DNA of 64,000 nt. Source: Pseudomonadota bacterium. GTDB taxonomy: Bacteria > Pseudomonadota > Gammaproteobacteria > Burkholderiales > Thiobacillaceae. The stretch spans positions 62,001-126,000 of the forward strand of contig JAJZPG010000006.1 of the NCBI GenBank assembly GCA_021811235.1. The letters are read 5' to 3'. The notes beneath the pieces are model-generated. The model was not told where the DNA came from. It saw nothing but the letters and a program-made list of their open reading frames with translations, and ran no database searches. Shown one piece after another: positions 38,202 to 49,335 of this stretch. Each line of letters starts with the position of its first letter. The stretch's first letter is position 1. The position numbers were made by a program, and so were the translations under genes.

Positions 38202-39716
38202 TCAGCGCGCCGTCACCTCGCGATCGAGTTCACCGCTCTTCAGCTTCGCCTGGTACTCCGTCAGCATCGCGCGGACCTTGCCGCTCAGCAGGTAGAGTCC
38301 GAGGAAGTTGGGGAAGGCCATCGCCAGCACCAGGAGGTCGGTGAAATCGACCATGTTGGATGCGCTCGCCACCGAAGCGACGACGATGAAAGCGAGGAAC
38401 AGCACGCGGTAGACAATCGAGGTGCGCTCACCGAACAGATAGGCCCAGCAGCGCTCACCGTAGTAGGACCACGAAATCATGGTGCTGTAGGCAAACAGCA
38501 CGACCGACAGGGTGAGGATGATGGGGAACCAGTCCGACACGGTGGCGAAGGCCACCGAGGTCAGTGCCGCGCCCTTGCTCGCTTCGCGAATCGCCAGGGT
38601 CGCGGGGTCGTTGTAGACGCCGGTGATGACGATGACCAAGGCGGTCATGGTGCAGATCACGATGGTGTCGATGAAGGGTTCGTAGAGCGCGACCATGCCC
38701 TGGCGGATCGGGTATTTGACCGACGCGGTCGAGTGCACGATGGCCGCCGATCCGAGGCCGGCCTCGCTGGAGAACACCGCGCGCTTGAAACCCTGCACCA
38801 GCACGCCCACCATACCGCCCGCCACCGCAATCGGGGCGAAGGCTTCGGTGACGATCTTGCCCAGCGCCTGCGGCACCTGGTCGACATTGCCGAGGATGAT
38901 CCACAGGCAGGCTCCCAGATAGATCAGGATCATGGTCGGCACCACCGCCTCGGCCGTGTGGGCGATGCGGCGCAGGCCGCCGATGATGACCACCCCGACC
39001 GCCAGTGCGATGATGAGGCCGTAGGCGATCGGCATGTCGTTGAAGAACGGAATCTGTTCCTGCACCGCGCCGAGCGATTGGCTCACCTGGAATGCGCTGC
39101 CTGCACCCAAGGAGCCGAACACGGTGAACACCGCAAACACCACAGCCAGCACCTTGCCGGTCCGCGGCAGGTTGAATTCGGCGAAGCCCTTCGACAGATA
39201 TTCCATCGGGCCGCCCATGATGCGGCCATCGGGACGCACTTCGCGATAGCGCTGGGCCAGCGTGGCCTCGGTGAATTTGGTGGTCATCCCCAGGAAGCCT
39301 GCGACGATCATCCAGAAGGTTGCGCCGGGGCCGCCGATGGAAATCGCGATCGCCACCCCGGCGATGTTGCCGAGGCCGACGGTGGCCGACAGGGCGGTGG
39401 TCAGCGCCTGGAACGGGCTCACCTCGCCCTTGTCGTCGGCGGTGTGGTACTTGCCGCGCAGCACCCTGAACGCATGGCGCATCATGCGCAGGTTGACGAA
39501 GCTGAAGCGCAAGGTGAGAAAGACCGCGCCGGCGATCAGCCAGGCGACGATGAAGGGCAGCACCGGCTCGCCGGGAAAGACGTCGTAGAAGATGACGCTG
39601 GCGAGATGGCCGTTCACGCTGCCAAAGAAGGCGTCGATCGCGCCAGGCTCCGCCGCCCACGCCCATTGCGGCAACAGCCCTGCCACCATGATGAAGATGT
39701 AAGGATGAATAGCCAT
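38202..39716 (-). CDS. Alanine/glycine:cation symporter (AGCS family)
   Basis: A 504-residue inner-membrane Na+-coupled amino acid transporter with about 11 helices. Family motifs: GEVSPFQALTTALSATVGLGNIAGVAIAISIGGPGA, WMIVAGFLGMTTKFTEATLA and the downstream GFKRAVFSSEAGLGSAAIVHS. A cleaved or first hydrophobic segment (1-20) is followed by a periplasmic stretch, typical of one AGCS subgroup. Monocistronic. An imperfect AT-rich inverted repeat (TTATTG ... CAATAA) lies just upstream. The exact amino acid is not predictable. Confidence 0.93.
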   Translation of the reverse strand: MAIHPYIFIMVAGLLPQWAWAAEPGAIDAFFGSVNGHLASVIFYDVFPGEPVLPFIVAWLIAGAVFLTLRFSFVNLRMMRHAFRVLRGKYHTADDKGEVSPFQALTTALSATVGLGNIAGVAIAISIGGPGATFWMIVAGFLGMTTKFTEATLAQRYREVRPDGRIMGGPMEYLSKGFAEFNLPRTGKVLAVVFAVFTVFGSLGAGSAFQVSQSLGAVQEQIPFFNDMPIAYGLIIALAVGVVIIGGLRRIAHTAEAVVPTMILIYLGACLWIILGNVDQVPQALGKIVTEAFAPIAVAGGMVGVLVQGFKRAVFSSEAGLGSAAIVHSTASVKYPIRQGMVALYEPFIDTIVICTMTALVIVITGVYNDPATLAIREASKGAALTSVAFATVSDWFPIILTLSVVLFAYSTMISWSYYGERCWAYLFGERTSIVYRVLFLAFIVVASVASASNMVDFTDLLVLAMAFPNFLGLYLLSGKVRAMLTEYQAKLKSGELDREVTAR

Positions 39717-39790
39717 CTGCGCTCCCGCCTGTCTGAATTATTGCCGCAACAATAACAAACTTGCCGCTGAAACGCGTCTGCAACAATGAC

Positions 39791-39815
39791 AAAGGCCGAC
39801 ACAGGGTCGGCCTTT
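39791..39815 (-). terminator. Terminator of the cytochrome c gene
   Basis: Stem AAAGGCCGAC/GTCGGCCTTT with a short loop, 22 nt after the cytochrome c stop on the minus strand; symmetric flanks. Confidence 0.8.
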
Positions 39816-39836
39816 GCATTTGAAACTGCGGTCAGA

Positions 39837-40148
39837 TCACTTCAGGCTCAGCACCCAGGCAATGATCTTTTCCGCATCTTCCTTCTTGACGTTGGGGTTC
39901 GGCGGCATGGGAATTTGGCCCCACACGCCCTTGCCGCCGGTCTTCACCTTGGCGACCAGCTTGGCGGCGGCTTCCTTGTCGCCGGCGTATTTCTTGGCCA
40001 CTTCCTTGAAAGCCGGGCCAACGATCTTCTTGTCGACGCCGTGGCAGGACATGCAGGCGTTCTTCTGGGCCAGCGCCTGGTCGGCGGAGGCCGCGCCGGA
40101 CAGAGCCAGCAGTGCAGCAGACGCTGCGGTCATCATCAACTTGTTCAT
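39837..40148 (-). CDS. Class I cytochrome c (c551/c552 type)
   Basis: A 103-residue periplasmic electron carrier. Signal peptide 1-22 (ASA|DQ). One heme-binding motif CMSCH early in the mature protein, and axial Met in QIPMPPNP (WGQIPMPPNPNV). It ends in the classical C-terminal helix KKEDAEKIIAWVLSLK. The length and motifs match small c8-type donors to cytochrome cd1 nitrite reductase or terminal oxidases. A RegA-like box lies about 35-50 bp upstream of the ATG, suggesting redox control together with the copper genes at the left end. Confidence 0.95.
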   Translation of the reverse strand: MNKLMMTAASAALLALSGAASADQALAQKNACMSCHGVDKKIVGPAFKEVAKKYAGDKEAAAKLVAKVKTGGKGVWGQIPMPPNPNVKKEDAEKIIAWVLSLK

Positions 40149-40181
40149 CTTTACAATCTCCGTGGAGGTCGGGTTAGGCGC

Positions 40182-40198
40182 ATTCGCAATTTGTCGCG
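40182..40198. promoter_or_regulatory. Candidate RegA box upstream of cytochrome c
   Basis: ATTCGCAATTTGTCGCG matches the right half and centre of the box at 3681 (12 of 14 central-right positions). It sits 34 bp upstream of the cytochrome c start codon. Confidence 0.45.
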
Positions 40199-40237
40199 CT
40201 TGCAATATTAAGGAAAATCGCCTTCCACGCAAGAAAA

Positions 40238-40263
40238 GGGCTTGGTTTTTTGCTACCAAGCCC
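40238..40263 (-). terminator. Terminator of the DUF2189 gene
   Basis: On the minus strand, stem GGGCTTGGT/ACCAAGCCC with an A-rich loop followed by TTTTCTT, 24 nt after the stop of the DUF2189 gene. Confidence 0.85.
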
Positions 40264-40286
40264 GGTAGAACTTTGTTGTTCGAAAC

Positions 40287-41084
40287 TTATTCGCGTTCGA
40301 TCATCTCACGGTACGCATGCCAGCTGGCGTGCCCCAGCCAGGGGAAGATCACGGCCATGGCGATGAAGTCGGTCGCCATGCCGATGCCGATCAGCACGGC
40401 GATCAGCACGCCCCACAGCAGCATCACCGGGAAATTGAGGCGGGTCGCCATGAAGCTGGTCACCAGCGCGGTGGCGAAATCGACCTTGCGATGCAGCAGC
40501 ATGGGCAGCGACACCACCGAGAGGCTGAACACCATCAACGCCAGCACGCCGCCGAACGCCAGGTAGGCCAGCACGAAATCGGTGTGCTGCTGCACCGCGC
40601 TGAAGCTCAGCAGGTCGGTCAGGCTGCTGATGCCCGAACCGCTGAGGAACAGCCCGACCAGAATCGCCGAGATGCGCTCCCATACCGACAGCACGAACAC
40701 CAGCATCAGGGCGAACAGCCCCAGCGAAGCCGGATTGGCGCGCCACGACAGCAAGGGGACTAGAAGGTTAGGCAGCTTGTGGTGGTGTTCCAGCCGGTGG
40801 CTGACGCAGTAGAACACCGTGGCCAGGACCGGCGCGACGAACAGGAAGCCTGAGGTCAGCGCCATCGCCAGGTGCGGCTTGGCCCACGCGCCGTGGGCCA
40901 GACCATAGCCCAGCAGGGCAAATATGACGCCGTAGAACAGGCTGAGCGGCCAGGCCTTGAGCAGGTCGCGCGCGCCTTCGCGCAGCCAGTGGAAGGGCTG
41001 GTCGGCCGTCACGCTGCGGATGCCCGGCAGATTCATGCGGGCGGCCTGCGGATGGAAGACGGCATGGTCGGTGTGGGTGCTCAT
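40287..41084 (-). CDS. DUF2189 integral membrane protein
   Basis: A 265-residue protein with six predicted helices. After a 40-residue cytoplasmic N-terminus (VTADQPFHWLREGARDLLKAWPLSLFYGV, the family signature) come helices at about 45-65, 75-95, 115-140, 165-190, 215-245. The function is unknown; members are often near cytochrome oxidase and heme genes in betaproteobacteria. ATG 41084 is preceded by GGAG. Monocistronic between the cytochrome c gene and the DUF255 gene. Confidence 0.85.
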   Translation of the reverse strand: MSTHTDHAVFHPQAARMNLPGIRSVTADQPFHWLREGARDLLKAWPLSLFYGVIFALLGYGLAHGAWAKPHLAMALTSGFLFVAPVLATVFYCVSHRLEHHHKLPNLLVPLLSWRANPASLGLFALMLVFVLSVWERISAILVGLFLSGSGISSLTDLLSFSAVQQHTDFVLAYLAFGGVLALMVFSLSVVSLPMLLHRKVDFATALVTSFMATRLNFPVMLLWGVLIAVLIGIGMATDFIAMAVIFPWLGHASWHAYREMIERE

Positions 41085-41166
41085 GATCGCTCCTGATGGC
41101 AAACGGACTATTTGTTTGATAGCAGGCGCCACACCGGCTGGCTAATAGCAAATGCTGATAAACCCC

Positions 41167-43185
<2,019 letters not shown>

Positions 43186-43270
43186 GGCAGGCTCCGGGCG
43201 GCGGCTAATAGTTGATTAAATCGGTCAACAATTGTACGCTCACTGCAAACTGAAATATCAGGAGTCATCC

Positions 43271-43849
43271 ATGTCCCAGGAATTGTTCGCTGCCGCCCAA
43301 TCGGGCGATGCCGCCCAGCTCAAGCATCTGCTCGATCAGGGCGCCGATCACGCCGCTGCCGACGAGGCCGGCGAAACCGCGCTGATGCATGCAGCCCACC
43401 GCGGCCATCTCGCAGCCGTCGAAGTGCTCATCGCCGCCGGCGCCGATGTCAACGCCAAGTCGCCACAAGGCTGGACCGCGCTCGCCAAGGCCGCCTACAA
43501 CGGTGAGACCGAACGCGGCTACGTCGAGGTGATCGAGGTGCTCCACGAGGCCGGCGCCTCGCTCGACGAACGCATCTTCTTCGGCATCACCCCGCTGATG
43601 CTGGCGGCCGGCGGCGGCGACGCCTCGGTGGTGGAATGGCTGATCAACGCCGGCGCCGACGTGCTCGCCACCAACGAAGGCGGCCGCACCGCGCGCCTGA
43701 TGGCGAACGACAAGTTCTACGTCGACGTGATCAACCTGCTGACCGAAGCCGAGCGTCAGCTCGGCGTGACCGAGGAGGGCACCTGCTCGTCGACCCGGAG
43801 CGTGGTGAAGCCGCAGGTGGTCAACCTGATGAAGCCGACCACGCATTGA
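43271..43849 (+). CDS. Ankyrin-repeat protein
   Basis: 192 residues. About four ankyrin repeats cover 3-155: ELFAAAQSGDAAQLKHLLDQGAD, GETALMHAAHRGHLAAVEVLIAAGADVN, GWTALAKAAYNG..., and GITPLMLAAGGGDASVVEWLINAGAD. No signal peptide, so a cytoplasmic protein-binding role is likely. The C-terminus contains a Cys and polar tail. TCAGGAGTCATCC precedes ATG 43271. No catalytic domain is present, and its partner is unknown. Confidence 0.88.
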   Translation: MSQELFAAAQSGDAAQLKHLLDQGADHAAADEAGETALMHAAHRGHLAAVEVLIAAGADVNAKSPQGWTALAKAAYNGETERGYVEVIEVLHEAGASLDERIFFGITPLMLAAGGGDASVVEWLINAGADVLATNEGGRTARLMANDKFYVDVINLLTEAERQLGVTEEGTCSSTRSVVKPQVVNLMKPTTH

Positions 43850-43909
43850 CCGGCTTGGGCATCACGTTCGCCCCCTCTCCCGCAAGCGGGAGAGGGGAAT
43901 CAGGTCGAA

Positions 43910-44515
43910 TCAGCGCCCCAGCCAGTCGATGAGTCCCTGCCACTGCTCGATATCGCGCTCGGCGATATGGTGCGGCAGGTCGAACAGGCTCTTGCCCTCG
44001 AACGCGGCGTTGACGTAATGCTGGGTGTTGCGCAGATAGGCCAGCACCGGCAGGTCCTGCTTGCCCATGAACTGCTCCAGCGTGACGCCGGCGCGGGTTC
44101 GCGGATCGACCCGCATGCCGACCACGCCGACAAAGGCGTGGCCCTTGCGCACTGCCTTTTCGGCGTGCAGCGCGGCGAGAAATTCCTGGCTGGCACGAAT
44201 ATCAAAAAGTGAAGGCGCGATCGGCACCGCGACCTTGTGCGCGAGCTTGAGTGCCCGCTCGAGGTTCTTGCCGTGCAGGCCGGCGGGCGAATCGATCACC
44301 AGCCAGTCGCTGTCCTCCTTCTGCCCGTCGCGCAGCAGCTCGATGTCCGGCAGCGCCATATCGCGCATCGCCAGCCAGTGGGTGGCGGATTTTTGCCGGT
44401 CGAGATCGAGCAAGGCAACGCGCTCGCCCTTCGAGGCCAGATAGCCGGCCAGGTTGGTCGACAGCGTCGTTTTGCCGCTGCCGCCCTTGGGATTGGCCAC
44501 CAGAATCACGCGCAT
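43910..44515 (-). CDS. ParA-like Walker-type ATPase
   Basis: A 201-residue minimal ParA/MinD-type ATPase. The deviant Walker A is KGGSGKTTLSTNLA (10-23), with signature Lys10. Walker A' is ALLDLDRQKSATHW and Walker B-like DWLVIDSPAGL. It has no N-terminal HTH and no adjacent ParB, so it is probably an orphan positioning ATPase and not a plasmid partition protein. ATG 44515 follows GGGGGAC; upstream Met codons of the same frame have no support. Confidence 0.88.
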   Translation of the reverse strand: MRVILVANPKGGSGKTTLSTNLAGYLASKGERVALLDLDRQKSATHWLAMRDMALPDIELLRDGQKEDSDWLVIDSPAGLHGKNLERALKLAHKVAVPIAPSLFDIRASQEFLAALHAEKAVRKGHAFVGVVGMRVDPRTRAGVTLEQFMGKQDLPVLAYLRNTQHYVNAAFEGKSLFDLPHHIAERDIEQWQGLIDWLGR

Positions 44516-44622
44516 GCTGTCCCCCTGTTGAATGCCTTGTCCGCGAAGAACACGAACCGATCCGAAAACCTCGATAACTGCTCGCGCCCTTGTATGCCCG
44601 CCGGGTATGCGTGGAAAAAACC

Positions 44623-47400
44623 TTACAGCGCCTCCACGCTGTACGCCACCGACAGCGTGTGCGTCTCGCCCGGCGCCACGGTGACGACGTTGTCCATCGC
44701 GTTGCCCGACTCGACGCACACCATTTCGCGCCAGCCGGCGCCGGACTTGCCGCGGCCCATGTCGCCCATTTTCTCGGCCTTCTCGGTCCACGGCGTCCAC
44801 ACCACGGTGGACTGCGATCCGCTCTTGGCGATGCGGATGCGGCGCTTCAGGCCCGGGTCGACGATGACGCAGTCGGCCGGCGTGTTCACGTAAACACGAT
44901 CCACCTCGCCGTCGAAGCCGATGTTGCCAGCCTGCGTCTTGCGCGCGAAGTTCTCGACCTTGTCGTGGTAGTCGCAGCCTTCCAGGCCAGCGACCTTCAC
45001 CGTGCCGATGTCGCTGATATGGAAATAGGTGTGCAGCGCCTCGCCGATCTGGAACGGTGCGTTGCCAGTGTTGGTCGTGGCGAGCTTCACTTCCAGCTTA
45101 TCGCCCACCACCACGGTCAGAGTCAGCCGGGTGGGATGCGGCCACTGCTTGCGGGTGGCTTCATTATCAATCAGCTGCAGGGTGATCTCGGTGCGGGCGT
45201 CGTTGCGCTTGCGGCTGCCGGTGACCTCCCAGTCGACGGTGCGGGCGAAGCCGTGCGCGGGATAGCTCGCCTCGCTGGCGTGCGCGCCGAACCACGGCCA
45301 GCACACCGGCACACCGCCGCGGATGGATTTGCCGGCGGCGAACTTGGCGGCGTCGGACACCCACACCACCGGCGCCAGCTGCGACTTGGGCCGGAAGCTC
45401 ACCACGTGCGCGCCCTGCAGGCAGATCGTCGCGCGGCCGCCCTGGTTGTCGATGTCGGCGTAGGTGAGGCCGCCCGCGCCGGTTCTGAAACTCAGCTGGC
45501 CTGGGATCGCGAAGCGCGCCAACGGGTCGGCGTGCGCCTGGGCCTCGGTCGGATGCTCGACCTGCGAGACGTCGCGCACCGCGCCGAAGGCGGCGGAGGT
45601 CGTCATCGCGGCGTAGGCGCGCAACGCGGCCGAGACTTCGCGGGCGCGGTTGATCGGTTTCCAGGCCTGCGCACCCCTGGCGTCCATCGCGGCGCGGCGG
45701 CGCGCGAGTTCGGCGTCGTCGAGGCGCACGTTGATGCTGCGCTTGGGGATGTCGATGTCGATCGTGTCGCCTTCCTCGACCAGGCCGATGGTGCCGCCCT
45801 CCGCCGCTTCCGGCGAGGCGTGGCCGATCGACAGGCCCGAGGTGCCGCCGGAGAAGCGGCCGTCGGTGATGAGCGCGCAAGCCTTGCCGAGGCCCTTAGA
45901 CTTGAGATAGCTGGTCGGGTACAGCATTTCCTGCATGCCGGGCCCCCCGCGCGGGCCTTCGTAGCGGATCACCACGACGTCGCCGGCGACGATCTTGTCG
46001 CCGAGGATGGCCTCGACCGCGGCGTCCTGCGATTCGAACACGCGCGCCGGGCCGGAGAATTTCAGGATGTGCTCATCCACGCCCGCGGTCTTGACGATGC
46101 AGCCGTCGGCCGCGAGGTTGCCGTACAGCACGGCCAGACCGCCGTCCTTCGAATACGCGTGCTCGATGTCGTGGATGCAGCCGTTCACGCGGTCGTCGTC
46201 GAGCTTGGCAAAGCGGCGGTCCTGCGAGAACGCGGTCTGCGTCGGCACGCCGCCGGGGGCGGCGCGGAAGTAGTCCTTCACGTCCTTGTTGCTGGTGCGA
46301 CGGATGTCGTAGACGTCGATCTGCTCGCCCAGCGTTTTCATCAGCACGGTCGGCACGTCGCGATGGATCAGGCCGCCGCGTTCCAGCTCGCCGAGGATCG
46401 CCATCACGCCGCCGGCGCGGTGCACGTCTTCCATGTGGTAGGTCTGGATCGACGGCGCGACTTTGCTCAAGTGCGGCACGCGGCGGCTCATGCGATCGAT
46501 GTCGGCCATCGTGAAGTCGACCCCGGCCTCATGCGCCGCAGCGAGCAGGTGCAGCACGGTATTGGTCGAGCCGCCCATCGCGATGTCGAGCGCGATGGCG
46601 TTCTCGAAGGCGTCGAAGCTGGCGATCGCGCGCGGCAGCACGCTGGTGTCGCCGTCTTCGTAATAGCGGCGGGTGTTCCGGACGATCAGGCGCGCCGCGG
46701 CGAGGAACAGGTTCCTGCGGTCGGCGTGGGTCGCCAGCAACGAGCCGTTGCCTGGCAGCGAGAGGCCGAGCGCCTCGGTCAGGCAGTTCATCGAGTTGGC
46801 GGTGAACATGCCGGAGCACGAGCCGCAGGTCGGGCAGGCCGAGCGCTCGAGCTGGTTGACCTTTTCATCGGTGACATGGCTGTCCGCCGCCGACACCATG
46901 GCGTCGACCAGGTCGAGCTTGATGGTCTGCTTGTCCCACACCACTTTGCCCGCTTCCATCGGGCCGCCGGAGACGAACACGGTCGGGATGTTGAGGCGCA
47001 GCGCGGCGTTCAGCATCCCCGGGGTGATCTTGTCGCAGTTGGAGATGCACACCAGCGCGTCGGCGCAGTGCGCGTTGACCATGTACTCGACCGAGTCGGC
47101 GATGAGGTCGCGGCTCGGCAGCGAATACAGCATGCCGCCGTGGCCCATCGCGATGCCGTCGTCGACCGCGATGGTGTTGAACTCCTTGGCCACGCCGCCC
47201 ATGGCCTCGATCTCGCGTGCCACCAACTGGCCCATGTCCTTCAGGTGCACGTGGCCCGGCACGAACTGGGTGAACGAGTTGGCGATGGCGATGATGGGCT
47301 TGTTGAAGTCGCCGTCCTTCATGCCGGTGGCGCGCCACAGCGCACGGGCACCGGCCATGTTGCGGCCGCGGGTGGTGGTCCAGGAACGGTAGTCAGGCAT
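44623..47400 (-). CDS. ilvD: Fusion: dihydroxy-acid dehydratase (IlvD) + hexose-6-phosphate mutarotase (YeaD-like)
   Basis: One uninterrupted 925-residue frame. Residues 1-614 are a complete IlvD, the Fe-S dehydratase of valine/isoleucine synthesis, from [21 protein letters not shown] to the usual C-terminus AVRDVSQV. Fe-S cysteines lie in [11 protein letters not shown] and [13 protein letters not shown] 12-residue linker ([12 protein letters not shown]) leads to a complete galactose-mutarotase-fold domain (~627-925), starting [19 protein letters not shown] and with the catalytic His in [15 protein letters not shown] and Glu near [10 protein letters not shown]. Such a fusion of unrelated pathways is unusual. 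ATG 47400 is the normal IlvD start. Confidence 0.9.
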   Translation of the reverse strand: MPDYRSWTTTRGRNMAGARALWRATGMKDGDFNKPIIAIANSFTQFVPGHVHLKDMGQLVAREIEAMGGVAKEFNTIAVDDGIAMGHGGMLYSLPSRDLIADSVEYMVNAHCADALVCISNCDKITPGMLNAALRLNIPTVFVSGGPMEAGKVVWDKQTIKLDLVDAMVSAADSHVTDEKVNQLERSACPTCGSCSGMFTANSMNCLTEALGLSLPGNGSLLATHADRRNLFLAAARLIVRNTRRYYEDGDTSVLPRAIASFDAFENAIALDIAMGGSTNTVLHLLAAAHEAGVDFTMADIDRMSRRVPHLSKVAPSIQTYHMEDVHRAGGVMAILGELERGGLIHRDVPTVLMKTLGEQIDVYDIRRTSNKDVKDYFRAAPGGVPTQTAFSQDRRFAKLDDDRVNGCIHDIEHAYSKDGGLAVLYGNLAADGCIVKTAGVDEHILKFSGPARVFESQDAAVEAILGDKIVAGDVVVIRYEGPRGGPGMQEMLYPTSYLKSKGLGKACALITDGRFSGGTSGLSIGHASPEAAEGGTIGLVEEGDTIDIDIPKRSINVRLDDAELARRRAAMDARGAQAWKPINRAREVSAALRAYAAMTTSAAFGAVRDVSQVEHPTEAQAHADPLARFAIPGQLSFRTGAGGLTYADIDNQGGRATICLQGAHVVSFRPKSQLAPVVWVSDAAKFAAGKSIRGGVPVCWPWFGAHASEASYPAHGFARTVDWEVTGSRKRNDARTEITLQLIDNEATRKQWPHPTRLTLTVVVGDKLEVKLATTNTGNAPFQIGEALHTYFHISDIGTVKVAGLEGCDYHDKVENFARKTQAGNIGFDGEVDRVYVNTPADCVIVDPGLKRRIRIAKSGSQSTVVWTPWTEKAEKMGDMGRGKSGAGWREMVCVESGNAMDNVVTVAPGETHTLSVAYSVEAL

Positions 47401-47493
47401 GATGGTCACTCGGGCAATCTATAATCAGCCAGCCATTTTACCCGCGCTTTGATCTCCCTGAATCCTGATCCCCGAATCCTGACCCCTGCCTCC

Positions 47494-48291
47494 ATGCTCG
47501 TTCACCCGCAATTCGATCCCGTCGCCCTGCAGCTCGGGCCTGTCGCCATCCACTGGTACGGCCTCATGTACCTCGTCGCCTTCATGCAGGTCATCCTGCT
47601 CGGACGCTGGTGCATCGCGCACCGGCCGTGGAGCGGCTGGAACGCGAAGATGCTCGACGACGTGCTGTTCTACGGGGTGCTCGGTGTCATCCTCGGCGGG
47701 CGGCTGGGTTACGTGCTGTTCTACAAGCCCGCCGAATACCTGGCGAATCCGCTCGACATCCTCAAGGTGTGGGAAGGCGGCATGAGCTTCCACGGCGGCT
47801 TCCTCGGCGTGCTCGTCGCGATGATGCTGTTCGCCCACCGCCACCAGCTGCGCTGGCTCGCCGTCACCGACTTCATCGCCCCGCTGGTGCCGCTGGGGCT
47901 GGCCGCCGGCCGGCTCGGCAATTTCATTAACGGCGAGCTGTGGGGACGCGCCACCGACCTGCCCTGGGGCATGGTGTTCCCGCAAGCCGGCGACGGCGTC
48001 AGTCGCCATCCCTCGCAGCTCTACCAGTTCGCCGGCGAGGGCCTGCTGCTGTTCGTCATCCTGTGGCTCTATTCGAGGAAGCCGCGCCCCTTGGGCGCCG
48101 TCTCCGGCGTGTTTCTCATCGGCTACGGCAGCTTCCGCTTCCTCGCCGAATTCGCCCGCGAACCCGACGCCTTCCTCGGCCTGCTGGGGCTGGGGCTGTC
48201 GATGGGGCAATGGCTGTCTCTGCCGATGATCGTCGCCGGCGTCCTCATGCTGCGCTGGGCGCAGCGCCAATCCCCGGCAGGGCGAGCATGA
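47494..48291 (+). CDS. lgt: Phosphatidylglycerol:prolipoprotein diacylglyceryl transferase
   Basis: A 265-residue inner-membrane enzyme that adds diacylglycerol to the lipobox cysteine of prolipoproteins. Seven helices. Signatures: [12 protein letters not shown] at the N-terminus, [25 protein letters not shown] and the Lgt signature [14 protein letters not shown]. The last also supplies the conserved Arg and Asn. A C-terminal helix [23 protein letters not shown] precedes REPD. ATG 47494 gives the standard start. Divergent from ilvD; its stop overlaps the VanZ-like start by ATGA. Confidence 0.95.
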   Translation: MLVHPQFDPVALQLGPVAIHWYGLMYLVAFMQVILLGRWCIAHRPWSGWNAKMLDDVLFYGVLGVILGGRLGYVLFYKPAEYLANPLDILKVWEGGMSFHGGFLGVLVAMMLFAHRHQLRWLAVTDFIAPLVPLGLAAGRLGNFINGELWGRATDLPWGMVFPQAGDGVSRHPSQLYQFAGEGLLLFVILWLYSRKPRPLGAVSGVFLIGYGSFRFLAEFAREPDAFLGLLGLGLSMGQWLSLPMIVAGVLMLRWAQRQSPAGRA

Positions 48292-48653
48292 TCGAGCAGC
48301 TGTGGCGGCTGGGCGGCTGGCTCGGCGTCGCCCTCACCCTCGCCTTCTCGCTCGGCACCCCCGTCCTGAACGAAGGCAGCGGCCACGCCGACAAGCTTGT
48401 TCATCTGGCCGGCTATGCCGTGCTGATGTTCTGGTGGGCACAACTCGTCGTGGCACGGCGCTGGAAGCTCGCCGCCGCGGTAGTGCTGTTCGGCATCGCC
48501 ATCGAGCTGCTGCAGGGCCTCACGCCCAACCGCATGCCTGACATGCTCGATGTGCTGGCCAACAGCAGCGGCGTGCTGCTCGGCTGGCTCGCCGCCCGCC
48601 TCTCGCCCAACCTGCCGCAATACTTCGCCACGCTTCCCGCATTGCGCCGCTGA
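48288..48653 (+). CDS. VanZ-like membrane protein
   Basis: 121 residues with about four hydrophobic segments. VanZ-family pattern: the N-terminal helix ([15 protein letters not shown]), [20 protein letters not shown], and the [20 protein letters not shown] signature. Translationally coupled to lgt (ATGA). A role in teicoplanin-type resistance is not expected in this background; the family is a general small membrane protein family of unknown function. The tRNA-Ala gene follows 19 bp later. Confidence 0.85.
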   Translation: MIEQLWRLGGWLGVALTLAFSLGTPVLNEGSGHADKLVHLAGYAVLMFWWAQLVVARRWKLAAAVVLFGIAIELLQGLTPNRMPDMLDVLANSSGVLLGWLAARLSPNLPQYFATLPALRR

Positions 48654-48672
48654 GGCTATAATCCGCCGCACT

Positions 48673-48748
<76 letters not shown>

Positions 48749-48754
48749 GTTTCA

Positions 48755-48783
48755 AAGCCCAACCCTTCTCGGTTGGGCTTTTT
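48755..48783 (+). terminator. Terminator of tRNA-Ala
   Basis: Stem AAGCCCAACC/GGTTGGGCTT with a 6-nt loop, continuing into T residues, 6 nt after the tRNA. Confidence 0.9.
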
Positions 48784-48989
48784 CACATCTGTGCTTTCCC
48801 CACAATGTGCGGGGATTCTGCCGATTTTGCCTGTGCCACAGGCCATATCGCGCCGGCCAGAAAGCGCCCACCGACCCGCCAAGTTTGACTCTTTTCTGGT
48901 CTCTGTTCTCAAAAAATCGGCCAGAACTTCGCCAGCCGAGCACACGCAGAAACCCTCTTGTGACAAGCAGTTGCCATTGATGCGCCGCA

Positions 48990-49033
48990 TCGGGTTCGAC
49001 GCATGGACCACTTACTGCAATAGTCGAACCCGA
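48990..49033. repeat. Inverted repeat at the left part of the element
   Basis: TCGGGTTCGAC (48990-49000) and GTCGAACCCGA (49023-49033) are perfect 11-bp arms with a 22-nt loop, near the end of the DUF2188 gene. It could terminate that minus-strand gene or be part of an attachment region. The flanking 48784-49054 carries no supported gene. Confidence 0.55.
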
Positions 49034-49054
49034 CGATTTCAGGGCCAGCGATCG

Positions 49055-49279
49055 TCAGCCCTTGGGCGGGTGCGGATCGTTGCCGTAGCTGTTGCGCTCG
49101 CGGATGCGACCGTTCTCGCCATGAATCAAGACCTCGCTGCGCTGGTTGATGGCGATGTCACGAGCGGCCCGTTCGGCCTCGGACTGCGTGCGGTGATGCG
49201 AGGTGTCTCGCTGGTTGCCTGCGCCGCGCACAGCCCAGCCGTCGTCGCGCTTCACTACATGTTGGTTTTTACCGGCCAT
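49055..49279 (-). CDS. DUF2188 domain protein
   Basis: 74 residues covering one DUF2188 domain: HVVKRDDGWAVRGAGNQRDTSHHRTQSEAERAARDIAINQRSE as the repeat-like core, then a short Gly/His/Pro tail. Small, basic and cytoplasmic; the family often occurs in mobile elements and its function is unknown. GGATTTTGAAATGGCC precedes the ATG on the minus strand. It lies alone, downstream of the two-gene unit that ends at 49336. Confidence 0.85.
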   Translation of the reverse strand: MAGKNQHVVKRDDGWAVRGAGNQRDTSHHRTQSEAERAARDIAINQRSEVLIHGENGRIRERNSYGNDPHPPKG

Positions 49280-49335
49280 TTCAAAATCCTTTCAAGGTTG
49301 GGTGGATGCTGGAAGTCGGGGTATTGGCTGTCGAG

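Noticed and set aside
39725-39775. FNR-type site upstream of the AGCS gene
   Set aside because: TTATTG ... CAATAA is an imperfect palindrome with the wrong spacer for an FNR box.
43890-44600. Plasmid partition locus (ParA)
   Set aside because: ParA-like ATPase has no ParB, parS-like repeats or replication gene next to it and lies in core chromosome.
44590-47424. 944-codon plus-strand frame over ilvD-mutarotase
   Set aside because: Antisense shadow of the fusion gene without recognisable domains.
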